Positions 54,546 to 64,000 of a stretch of DNA of 64,000 nt are shown here, in pieces. The notes beneath the pieces are model-generated. The model made no database searches, had not been told where the DNA came from, and worked only from the letters and a program-made list of their open reading frames with translations. Made by a program: the position numbers and the translations under genes. This stretch comes from Arcuatula senhousia (lineage: Eukaryota; Mollusca; Bivalvia; Mytilida; Mytilidae), in NCBI GenBank assembly GCA_963971305.1, contig OZ020306.1, forward strand, positions 37,531,512 to 37,595,511, in the 5' to 3' direction. Every line of letters starts with the position of its first letter. The first letter of the stretch is position 1.

Positions 54546-56614
54546 GTCACAGTCTGTTGTTCATATATACTTATAAATCAGCTTAATGTTAAAGTTTAAA
54601 AAGGTTTCAATCTTCAAATTATTCTGAGAACAAAAGCTACCAACGGGATTCTGGGAATACCGAAGAAAGTGGGTGGTTCTAGACAAATTTTGCAGAAAAC
54701 CTACACGTTACTTGCGAAATTTTTGTCGGAAAGGAGGAAAATTCCAACCTCGGACAGCCCCCCCCCCACCGGATCCGCCACTCCTAAAATATTTTGCTAT
54801 GTCCACACACAGAGGCTTGGATTCTGGTCATTTATATTGACTTTGTAGTTGTGGCGACATTGGTCTATGTGTGGTGAATCGACAAAATTATCAAGCAATG
54901 ATAACATTTTCGAACAACCAATAACTTGTGACAAATAAGTTTATTTTTCCGAATCCCGCAATAGTTTTGTGAGAAATAGATAAAATTATTTGTCCTTATT
55001 AAAATGACCTAGATCAAGACAGACGAATGACCCAATGTGGTTATTTTGTCATTTTCTAAAAATCAATAAAATGCTTGAATTGTGTGTGTCTGATTGACCT
55101 TTTTTGCATAAGCATTATTTCTGTCTGTGATAATAAACTTTATTCAATGAATTAACATTTTGCAGTCAAAAATTTATAAGAAAGTACCCTTAAACATGTG
55201 CACAACCTGATAAAGTGACTACGCCATGTACGCTACATGATCTAGTTGAATCGCATTGTTGCTTTAAAACACCACCACATATAAAAGCATGAAGAACGAA
55301 GATGCTGTGTACAACTTTTTTGCAAGATTTAACTTATTTATGGTGTCCGAATAGTATTTTTGTCCTTTAAACTGTATTCAATTAAGTAAATTTTCGCAAT
55401 CCAAAATCAAATATCCATTACGCTAAAGCTACGCAAGATATGCTACACTGACTAAAATATAATCCGAAGCGGAACACATAATCTACTGGTCGCGGCCATA
55501 TTGTCTTGATGGAAATCCGAAGATTGAGAATCCGAATATAGCCCCCGAGTGAAAAGTGAAAGTATGTACATTGCAAAGAGCTTTTGTAAATATAGAAACG
55601 ACGGAAACAAACGACCTAATTTCAGTATCGCTGCATTTTTTTTTATAATAGGTAGTAATAAAACGCGTCAAATGTCTCGCTTTTACATTTATTTATACAT
55701 GTATAAATTTCTATTTTATTCAAAGATTTCCAGCAGTCACGTGATACAATAAGCGAAACGAACTTAAAATTCCGTATTTTAGATTGAATTGACGCGTGAC
55801 GGATTGGTAACTTGCATCATGGGATGCATTTGACGGATAGGATCGGACGGATGGGTGACTGATCGATGACGGATTGGTGACTGATTGATGACGGATCGAT
55901 GAGTGATTGAGACCGTATCGATGACTGATCGGTCACTGATTGATGACGCGTGACGGATCGCAAAAACTGTTGCATTGATCGGTTCAAGTACTGTAGATCT
56001 TAAAGTGCTGATCACTATTAATTTAAACAGAATTTTAATATCTGTTACCATTTTTTAGCAATTTGCAAAACACTGCAACATGTTTTTTGTCGAATCAAAA
56101 TTTCAAACAACAGTTTTGTAAAACACATACCACAAATCAACCCTCTTTAGTTTCATTACATTTGACCAAACAGTTTCAGAGGAATAGATTTTTGAAAAGT
56201 TGAACAAACAACTGTGAAAATGGTCAATTGTTACGATCTAAGGGGTATAACTCCTGAAGGAACCGTCCTACAACTTTGACTTTTTTGTTGGATTTTCTTC
56301 AAAAATTCAGGGCATGTAGATCCTAATGTGCTGATTCTTTTTTCATATAATGCCAGAATTTCATATCTGTTACGGTTTTTGAGTAATTTGCAAAAAACTG
56401 CAGTTTACCCTAAGGCTTATGTTCTAAATTTAGCCATGGCGGCCATGTTTTTAGTCGAATCAAAATTTCGAACGATAGTTATGTAGAGGACATGCTCCAA
56501 AACAACCTTACCAAGTGTCATTACATTTTGCTAAGCAGTTATCTTCGGCAAGGTGAGCTCAAAAAGGAAATTCACACAATATAAAGAATCCATAATTTAT
56601 AGTAGATAAAGTGA

Positions 56615-57075
56615 CTGAATGGTTTGAGCCACATAACCTCAGTAACCATAGAAAATGGAAAAAAAAATGTTATATAACTTGTACAAATGGTGTTTTGTTC
56701 TTATAAATGCGAGTTTAAACCAACATTTTGTTTCTTCCAAATTACCGATTTTTGTTAAAATAACCGATTTCGAAGACTGTTTCCGTTCCGAAGCTTATAA
56801 GCTGTCACGCATGCTCAATACATAATGGAACTGTTGATAGGGGGAATATTCAAACATTGTACAACTAAATTAACGTAGTTTTTATTTATTTTATTTAATT
56901 CTATAATACTAGTCTAAATAAAGACATTTAATTCTTTGAGCCGCATATCCTCAGTAACCATAGAAAATGAAAAATATTTGTTGACGTATACAAATGGTGT
57001 TTTGTTCTTCTTAATTCGAATTTAAAACCACAATTTTCCTTACAAATTGACGATTTTTTTGTGAAAATAACGGTT
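56615..57075 (+). repeat. Two tandem copies of the 270-bp dispersed segment
   Basis: TACAAATGGTGTTTTGTTCT occurs at about 56,681 and 56,988, each after ACCTCAGTAACCATAGAAAA-like sequence (CCTCAGTAACCATAG in both). The first copy extends to CATGCTCAATACATAATGG; the second stops at GTGAAAATAACGG. Same family as 29,560-29,830 and its mirror at 40.1-40.4 kb. Confidence 0.65.
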
Positions 57076-57239
57076 TACCTTTAGGATATGAAAATAATAA
57101 AAAACACATGTGACAAAATTTATTGATCTTGGTACCCCCAAGCCAACAAAACCCCCAATACAAAAATGTCCCAAGCATATAACATACATGTATAACAAAA
57201 GTAACATAAGAGTCTCAAACCCCAAAAAAGGGTAACCTA

Positions 57240-57715
57240 ACGGGTTAAAAGTGAACAAAGAGAGGAAATATATTCTAAGCATTGATCAACATCAGTATCT
57301 ACATAGCGATTAAAACATTCACTAGACCAATATCTTAAGAGTTTCGTGCTTTGACCCTCAAGTAGCAGCCCCTCGCCTAAAAGAATGACCGCCATAGCTA
57401 AACCGGTCTATATGCAGTTGCTGCACAGCAAAACGAAAAGCATTTGAAAATAAAGTATATGGTAAACATGTTTGCGGATGATCATGATGAGACGGTAACA
57501 CAACTTCTATAGGTTTCGAACGAAATTGGTGTGTTTTGGTAACTTTTAGACGTAACAACATACCAATGTACATTATAAACATCAATTGTTCGCAAGTTGA
57601 TATCTGGATCAAATGTACCTTTCACTAGAAAATTGTTAGGACGCAGGAAACCAAAGAAGCCCGTTAGACATGCTGACCAAAACGCAATGTTTTTATGAGT
57701 TGACAGATCGAGTAC
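57240..57715 (-). pseudogene. Tyrosine recombinase catalytic domain, decayed
   Basis: On the - strand: FWSACLTGFFGFLR (first conserved Arg box), then in the next frame KVTKTHQFRSKPIEVVLPSH, an FRFAVQQLHID helix and YGGHSFRRGAAT, the HxxR box. A further frame change brings LLRYWSSECFNRYVDT, which should hold the nucleophilic Tyr (FNRY). This Arg / His-x-x-Arg / Tyr order is the tyrosine recombinase signature, of the kind found in DIRS-like or Crypton-like mobile elements of molluscs. Two frameshifts and a short deletion before the Tyr box make it inactive. No partner RT was found next to it. Confidence 0.75.
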
Positions 57716-59519
57716 TTTATTTCAAAAATCCACAATGGAAGCTATTTTATAATCATGATAATTACTATTAGTTATTTTTTTATAACCCATAAAGCCTTAA
57801 AAAAGACTTTGATTTTTAAGCAAGGATTATAACATCATTACTGAAAATAAGAATAAAAGAAAATGATTTCGCAAATTATAGGAATTAGAATTAATTTTAG
57901 CAATAGCACTGAAACTTTAAGTAATTGTATTTCTTTTTTTTAGCAATAGCACTTAATCTTTAAGGTTCATGGTTACACTTTGAACAAAATGGTAGATATT
58001 TGACCTATTTGTCTAGTCTATGTACGACTTAAACGACTCATAGAATCAGAAAATAAAGTGTAGTAGCCTCTAGATATAAAAATCGCCGATAATTTTCCCT
58101 TCCAGTTTAAACGATTACTTTTGTTGTTTTCTCTATTAACTTTCGTTCCGTTCAAAATGTCTCATAAATGAAGCATGATTTACCCCTTAATAAACGTTCC
58201 ATACAACCGATTGTGAGTAGCTTTGATAAAACCAATAATGAAATTATCTTGCACGTGGAGGTCAAATGACAGGGCATTGTTGATATTTGGCTATATTCGG
58301 ATGAACTGAAAAGCACAAAGAAAATGTCCGACAAAACGGATCTACTGTACACGTACAGAATACTAAATTAAAGTAATAATAAAGCAGTTTTTGGAAAAAA
58401 AATTGCAATGTAAAAAAAATCACTGAACTGTTGCATAATCATAAAATTAAAGCTTTCGCGCTTTTATGAAGGCGAAAATTTTATGAATGTGCCTGTACCG
58501 GCTAGAAATTTAGCTGATTTTTGAAGAAGTTTGATACCAATGGCCACTTATTAACTTTCGTGAACAACATTCCGATTTTTAACGAACATTTCAAAACAAA
58601 CAAAAATGTATTTTGAAGTAAGAGTATGTAAACATGGTAAAGCTCGGGGTTTGATATAATTCCATATTTCTTCTTTGTTTGACAATTAAAACCTTTCCGC
58701 AAATAAGAAATACTGATTAAAAAGTGTTAAACATGCAAATAATAACAACACACACGCACCTGTTTTCCATTCATCGTGCTATATATTAACCGGGTATATT
58801 TAATTGAAAACTCGATTAATTTAATGACACAAGATTCTTATTGGGGGATTTCTAAACAACTTTCTCTTGTTATTAATATCATTTTAAAGGGGAACGGAGT
58901 TAGGAAAAATCATAACAGTTACAAAAGCCAGAACATTCCTTTTCAGACCACGTTTGTTTACATCCATTTCCTAAAGTATTTTTAAATGGGCTTGCGCGGG
59001 CACTTCCGAGTGAGTTCAAACTTGGGTCGTATGCATCTAGTTTGCATAATACAACTCGGGAAGCAAATGATTGTTAAAGACAATTTTTTGTTAAATTCTG
59101 CAAAATTCCCACTGTTTAATGAACTTTTTGTAGATTTAATAAAAGTTTATATTAACAATTTACATTTTTAAAGCTTAAAAAGACTGTTAAAAATTTTATG
59201 ATTTTTTGATTTATTATTACTTTAACTTTATGCAAAAATTATTTATCTAGAGGCTGCTACGCCTTATTAGATATTTTCACTATAAGCCGAAACCGAAACT
59301 GAAATATATTGTGAAGGAAAAATATTTATGTTATCCTGGATAAAATGTTCAACGTTCACCTTTGTTAGTCTTAATGATTTTTTTGCAAAAGTTTACTCAA
59401 CAAGTATCAACATGCTGATACAGAAATTCGGGTTGAGTTGTGTTACATTTAAGGTATTCTGATGGATAAACGCATTTTCTTGCAATTAAATGACTAAATT
59501 TCATTTGTTTTAAATGAAA
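57716..59519. other. AT-rich stretch with a possible 1.2 kb inverted-end element
   Basis: GTAGTAGCCTCTAGATATAA at 58,060 and its near-inverse TTATTTATCTAGAGGCTGCTAC at about 59,242 could be the ends of a 1.2 kb element. An inner pair (TTAAAGTAATAATAAAG / TTTATTATTACTTTAA) is also inverted. No target duplication is clear and no gene seen. Confidence 0.4.
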
Positions 59520-60000
59520 TATTAACATCAAGAGAGTATCTCTATGTCCCGTTAATTAATTGTTGTCCTTTTTTTTGTCTCAAATACTCTCTTGTTGAAT
59601 TGAACTTCTATCGATTTGATTTTTACTGTGTGTTAGTTTGTGCTTTGTTATTGAGTATCAATAGGGGGAAGGTTTGCGCCAAAAAACTAGTTTAACCCCG
59701 TCACATTTTTAATGTGCCTGTCCTAAGCCAGGAATCTTTATCAAAGCTTATTTTTGTATTTAGTTGAATTTATGTTAATTGTGTTTTTTGTCATCAAGAG
59801 GGTCTTTCATTGCACTTTAGGATTGGGTTTGAATCATATGTAGTTTACTTTCAATCCAGGGTCCAATTGAAAAACAGCGAGCAGCAACCGCTGGTCACAT
59901 TGAAGGCTGCTGGCTGTTTTCCATTGTGGATGTTTTAAATTTACGTTTATTTTTTAGGTTGTGTCGCGTACACTTATTCCACATCTCATTTCCTTCTATG
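59520..60000 (+). repeat. 3' tail of the dispersed retroelement (copy 3)
   Basis: Contains AAAAAACTAGTTTAACCCCG, GTGCCTGTCCTAAGCCAGGA, GGGTCTTTCATTGCACTTTA and GCTGGCTGTTTTCCATTGTG, and ends GTTGTGTCGCGTACAC. Collinear with the reverse complement of 13,876-14,300 but with no reverse transcriptase attached upstream. Confidence 0.75.
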
Positions 60001-60479
60001 TATAGCGTTTGGGTCGCAAAGGGAACCTGATTTTTATATAGGACCGTCAATGGTTCTTGCAGTGTTATCCAGTCCTCTTAATTCTTTGCATTTAAAATCA
60101 CCATTGTGGTCAAGAAATAAAAAAAAATCACTTTATTAATTTATTTTGAAAAAAAAGGCATTAAAGAGAAAGATGTACCCACATATATTCCACAAGATAC
60201 TGTCACACCTATGTTATCCCTTAATATACAAACAACGGTGTAGATACACAAAACGAGATATCCGTCGTTTGCTATGTAGCGATGTACAGCATAATTTCAG
60301 AACTTAGGTATTTCAACAGCTATATAAAGATTAGGATGCTTTATGGTAGTGAGAATCAACATTTCTTTGAATAAACCTATCAAGGTGAATGTTAAAATCG
60401 TTAATCATTGCCGAGAACCCAATGAACATATTCAACTCAAATATTCTCTATATCAGCATTTTGTCTAATCAGAAAGAAG

Positions 60480-60850
60480 CAGAGGTACCAATTGGGTATC
60501 CGAATGTCAAAAGACAAAACCAGTTAACATCAACAAGAACGGGACAAAAACAGACAACATGAAAAACATGGAAACACAAAATAACTGAATATCAATCAAC
60601 AACGCGAACTCCCGTCGAGACAAGAGTGAACTCAGGTGCTCCGGAAGAGTAAGCAGTTCCTGCTTGCTATAGCACACCCGTCGCTTTGCCAATAGTCCAT
60701 TCAGCGTGTCAAATCAGGTTAAGGAAGACAAAACAATATCCCATGACAAACCAACATCAGGACTCATCTGAGAAATCGAAATCCCATATTTGTCTATAAG
60801 TGCATGATGTCTTCCGTAAGATTTCTTGAGTGAAGACAGCAGAAGACCGT
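60480..60850 (-). pseudogene. C-terminal end and tail of a YIDD-type reverse transcriptase
   Basis: On the - strand: LLSSLKKSYGRHHALIDKYG, ISISQMSPDVGL, then AKRRVCYSKQELLTLPEHLS. This is the conserved end of the family, with the same downstream frame as at 41,283 in the right arm and 28,560 in the left. Truncated upstream at about 60,850. Confidence 0.75.
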
Positions 60851-61825
60851 GCAAATAATCTACTATCCGGGCACGGATTCAGGCGGGGGCGCCCCCCCCC
60901 TTAAATGTGAAAAAAAAAGTTTTTTCCTATTAAATCGATCCAAAAAGGCCACGAATATTTGATACCCATGCCTCCTCTTATTGAAAATACTGGATCTCCG
61001 CCTACTCTCTACAGCTATTCCACCATGAACATGCTGGAAACTGAAGGGAATTCGGTTGAGTATTTTGATGAAAAAAAGTCATTTTCTAAAAGTGGGTATA
61101 TATCAGCTTTGACATCAGAAACCAATTACAAACGACCTATGGACCAAATCTCATAGGAACATGTCAATATGCAATCTAAAGCTCAGGAAACAGTAGAATC
61201 ACTTGTTTACATCGTTTCAAGTACGATTTTTTTCAAACTTTCGGTTTTCTTCACGGAAAGACCACAAAAATTGTGTCTCAACCCAACTCTGATTTTGTCC
61301 ATAGGCATTACTTAAAGGGCTGAAAATGAACGATTAAAAAGTTTGAATTGAAATCGAAGTATTCAAATAAGATCAAATAAGATCTGAAGTCATCGAAGTT
61401 ATTTTTTAAAATTTTTATCAGTTCATATTCTAAAACGTTCAGTTTAGTAACTGCGTGAGACGAATGAGCAAATGAATAAATAAAATGAATAAAATGAAAA
61501 TGCAAAAAAAAAATGTTTACTTAAAAGATGTAGTAACTTATCGTCATCAGAATATGTGTCTCCTTGTACTGTATTTACATTGATAATGTTTGATAGGCGA
61601 CTAGCATAAATTGGTAATTATTTTCAAATTCACACCATATCTGAATAAACTGTCAGAAACATATCAGGACGAAACAAGAACAATATCAGCATTAGGCATT
61701 TTTTCGCGGGAACTTGCCGTAGAGCTCTCCGTTTTGTGCCCACTACGAGATGAGCCCGTTAATTCATTTCTAAAATATTTATTTATTTACACGATTTACC
61801 TATGCTCAAACCTTAAGTTTACTTG
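60851..61825. other. Non-coding stretch, no gene recognised
   Basis: Includes a short G/C homopolymer zone (60,880-60,902). Frames at 60,959-61,156 and 61,611-61,826 have no motif I recognise. Confidence 0.45.
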
Positions 61826-62700
61826 AAGACACCCGCGAATTCACGGGAAAAGTTGCCTATGAACATTAGCATCGATGTAGATCATGGAAAAGCAAGGTAG
61901 GAAGGCCTGACTGCTGAAAATAGCGGGCTAACATGTGTACAGAACACGTATAAAATATACTTTTTGTTTGTCATCAAGTAGTGTTTCTGTCCCCAACATA
62001 TATTTCCTTTTAAGTTTGTCTTCAATATTAACTGTTCATTTGTTTTACTCAACAACTCTCGATATATTTGTCATCATTCAATTTTCATTTTATCATCTTT
62101 TTAAAAGTTCATGCAACGTTTTCGAAGTTTTTATTTTCGGTGTTTTCGTGATTTTGTTTTTTCTTTCTTGTGTTTTCGTGTTGACATGCGGTATGTACAT
62201 GGTTCAGCTTTGTCTGCATTTATGACAATTTATTGCCGTGCTTCGTGTTGGACAGTATAATTCTCATGCGTTCTCTTTTTTTTTTGCTTCAAAATCTTGA
62301 GCATGTTAAAATGAGTTTAGATTCACCAAACCTTTTAAAAATCAAAAGAATTTGATTGACATTCACAACTATTCAATTTCCAATCATTTTGTCGTGTTCT
62401 TCGTTTTTGGCATTTTTAAAGCATGTGTTATCGTATTGGGATCCCCCTTTACCACCCTTGTGAAAGATATAAAAAAAAGTTGGTTTATTTGCCTAAGATG
62501 ATAAATAAACCATAGAAAAACGTGAAATAAACTTACCTTCATATATTTTTCATTATCCATTTCACATGATTTCCTACGTTTTACTCACTGAAACAGTATT
62601 GTACCTTTGTTTGCACATTTACCCGTAGCCGTACTGTTTTTTCGGGGACTGATATAAAATTCACTTCCATGTATGTCTCTTAATCATTCCAACTTCATTT
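61826..62700 (+). repeat. Diverged copy of the inner palindrome-arm repeat
   Basis: GAAGACACCC, a GGGAAAAGTTGCC / GGGTAAATATGCC start, GCGGGCTAACATGTGTACAG, TTTCGGTGTTTTCGTGATTT and GTTTTCGTGTTGACATG occur in the same order as at 37,709-38,760. So the arm repeat exists outside the palindrome. Confidence 0.7.
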
Positions 62701-62742
62701 TATGGCATCGCCAGTATTTAACCTAATTAATTTTACCTAAAG

Positions 62743-62900
62743 CCCCCGTCACACTGACCACGATCTTAAGTACTACGCTCTCCACGACCTCCACGATCTA
62801 AATGATCGTAGTAGAGTCGCAAAGATTGTGTGAAAACGTAGCCTGTGTGACTACGAGTACAACAGTACTACGACCGCAGTACGATAGTTCAAGTGACGGG
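62743..62900. mobile_element. Miniature hairpin element, CCCCCGTCAC ends
   Basis: CCCCCGTCAC at the left and GTGACGGGG at the right are inverted. The interior is built of TACGATCGTAGT-like and CCACGACC motifs. Related motif-rich sequence continues at 63,444-63,640 beyond the short retroposon. Confidence 0.55.
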
Positions 62901-62940
62901 GAATTTATTTTTAATTGTTAAATTTAGTACGATGCCACTA

Positions 62941-63431
62941 GTCCCGTGCGGGGCCCGGGTGGCGAATAGGCCCGCAGCAGAGCCTAGCTTGTCGTAAGAG
63001 GCGACTAAGGGTCTTGAGATTCTGACGTCGGGTCAGTGCTCAGCCCACAGAGCGACCAAGTGTGTATCCTAGGTGGCTGAATAGGGTAGCCCTCGTCCGC
63101 GGGGGTTGTCAGGTCTATAATACGGAAACCCTGACCGCCGACCATAGTGGGCCAACGTGTGTGGAGAGTGCCACGCTTCATGCACGTAAAAGACCCCTTT
63201 GTGGACCGCCCAGTAGTGCACCACATAGGCTAAATTTTCCGACCCTACCCACCTCTCCCCTTTTTCCTGTGGTTCTTCAAAATTTACCGGTCCTTTGTTT
63301 CCCACCCCATCCCCATATTTCATTTATCATCATCATTTCATGTTCATTTTATCATCCTTTTCATGTTCATCGCCTGTAAATAACCTATATAGCGTTGCAC
63401 GGGCGTAAAACACCAACTCACTCACTCACTC
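62941..63431 (+). mobile_element. Short GC-rich retroposon (SINE-like) with 12-bp target duplication
   Basis: ACGATGCCACTA occurs directly before (62,929-62,940) and after (63,432-63,443) the element. It starts GTCCCGTGCGGGGCCCGGGT and carries AGCCTAGCTTGTCGTAAGAG and GCGACTAAGGG, a core I recognise from mollusc genomes. It ends in a CACT-repeat tail (CAACTCACTCACTCACT). Long exact target duplication plus a simple-repeat tail is the hallmark of reverse-transcription-mediated insertion. No protein; reading frames here are incidental. Confidence 0.85.
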
Positions 63432-63647
63432 ACGATGCCACTACATTTTTGTACGACCACCACGAGTGCAGTACGTTGCTTTAGCGACTTTGCTACGGCC
63501 ATACTTCGATTATACCACGACCTGTACGGCCTTCCAACGCATCTTCTACGATCACTACGATCGTGTTACGATTTCACTACGCTTGTACTGCGCTCGGTAC
63601 GATTCCACTACTCTGACAAAGACTCCTGTACGATCTGTCGAACTTAA

Positions 63648-64000
63648 ATTTAAAAACTGGGTAAGGCAGGTGCCTAGCTTGTCATGAAATGTTATATGAT
63701 GTGTAAATATAAATGGATTTCCTTTAACATGTTAACGCAACAGAAATTATGGTGAATGTACGTGCATGTGCCTTATGTAAGGAGTAGAGCCACAAAGGTC
63801 TCAAATCACCCTAGTATTTTTTACGAATTTTCAAACTACTTAAACTTTTCATGAATTTAAATAAAATGAGTTAAGATATAACTGAACTGTTCATATAGAC
63901 ATATAAGATCAAACAAAAATATCTACATCACAGGTCTGGCATTGACACTTCAAACATGCCCTTAACTGTAAAATTCTTAATTTTTCGCACATTTTTACTG
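63648..64000. other. AT-rich end of window, nothing recognised
   Basis: No repeat partner, exon or RNA gene seen. Confidence 0.5.

Larger units (their letters stand above)
51897..55993. mobile_element. 4.1 kb non-autonomous TIR element (CAGTACTTGAACCGATCAAT), TA target
   Basis: The ends are a perfect inverted repeat of 26 bp beginning CAGTACTTGAACCGATCAAT and are flanked by TA on both sides. Next to each end lie about 200 bp of TGACTGATTGATGACGGAT-like 10-11 bp iterons; these have the same orientation at both ends, unlike the termini. The centre carries about five tandem units of 210-256 bp (52,570-53,790) and an inverted fragment of the AGGTGAGC element (about 54,460-54,545). No transposase frame found. 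TA target and CAGT end suggest Tc1/mariner-class mobilisation, though the size and structure are unusual. Confidence 0.8.
51574..56560 (+). repeat. Diverged GAGGCTCCCAGG...AGGTGAGCTC element, split by a transposon
   Basis: It starts GAGGCTCCCAGGAGGCTGAA TCGCTCACC and ends CGGCAAGGTGAGCTCAAAAA, the same ends as the 20.7 kb element. Removing the insertion (51,897-55,993) leaves about 890 bp, with GGACATGTAGATCTTAAAG reconstituted at the join. The internal units at 56,230-56,420 repeat the same phrase (GGGCATGTAGATCCTAATG), confirming the target sequence. Confidence 0.75.

Noticed and set aside
63005..63687. Several GC-rich frames at the right end
   Set aside because: They are within the SINE-like retroposon and the TACGATCG-rich repeat, with no protein signature.

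Overview
This window looks like nuclear DNA of a marine bivalve mollusc, most likely a mussel (Mytilus or a close relative). It is AT-rich, has spliced exons with GT/AG borders, and is packed with repeat types I associate with mussel genomes: the GACGCGCGTTTTGTC repeat near 2.4 kb, elements ending in AGGTGAGCTAAAA, the GC-rich short retroposon at 62.9 kb, and many fragments of a YIDD reverse transcriptase family. The species call rests on remembered repeat character, not on a search.

Host coding content is sparse. On the + strand, five candidate exons between 8.3 and 13.65 kb suggest one gene (or decaying gene) of an uncharacterised mollusc family with a W..WP..NWTKF.LIKIK N-terminal region. 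Its last three introns are all phase 1, but the first exon has a one-base frameshift. On the - strand, 51,036-51,338 is a clean phase 1-1 exon for an immunoglobulin-like domain. Weaker exon candidates are a Thr/Ser-rich - strand stretch near 20.05 kb, a charged - strand tail at 36.45-36.6 kb, and a + strand first exon at 34,074-34,168 that has a mutated inverted copy at 50.8 kb.

Most of the rest is mobile or repetitive. 2.9-3.9 kb: a foldback element. 4.6-5.9 kb: a broken - strand gene. 6.0-6.8 kb: an inverted-repeat element with a 5-bp target duplication. 8-13.5 kb: introns carrying three terminal-inverted-repeat (TIR) elements, one a Tigger/pogo-type element without its catalytic core. 13.9-15.4 kb: the 3' part of a YIDD retroelement (-). 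16-19.5 kb: two tandem copies of a 1.5-1.7 kb repeat separated by AAT microsatellite and ending in three hairpins. 20.7-24.7 kb: three near-identical 1.33 kb tandem units. 25.0-26.7 kb: a second foldback element.

The largest structure is an inverted duplication with arms at about 25,985-31,945 and 37,728-42,660. Its 5.8 kb spacer holds a TTAA-flanked element, a 1.67 kb TA-flanked element and further retroelement pieces. 43.2-49.75 kb holds a non-LTR retrotransposon (PHD-like ORF1, endonuclease, reverse transcriptase) broken by two non-homologous stretches, the longer of which contains an array of CCATGG palindromes. 51.6-56.6 kb is a repeat into which a 4.1 kb element with CAGTACTTGAACCG termini inserted at a TA. 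57.2-57.7 kb is a decayed tyrosine recombinase, 59.5-60.85 kb two more retroelement tails, 61.8-62.7 kb a diverged copy of the palindrome-arm repeat, and 62.94-63.43 kb a short retroposon with a 12-bp target duplication.

I saw no CRISPR array, rRNA or convincing tRNA. Identity statements are by eye.
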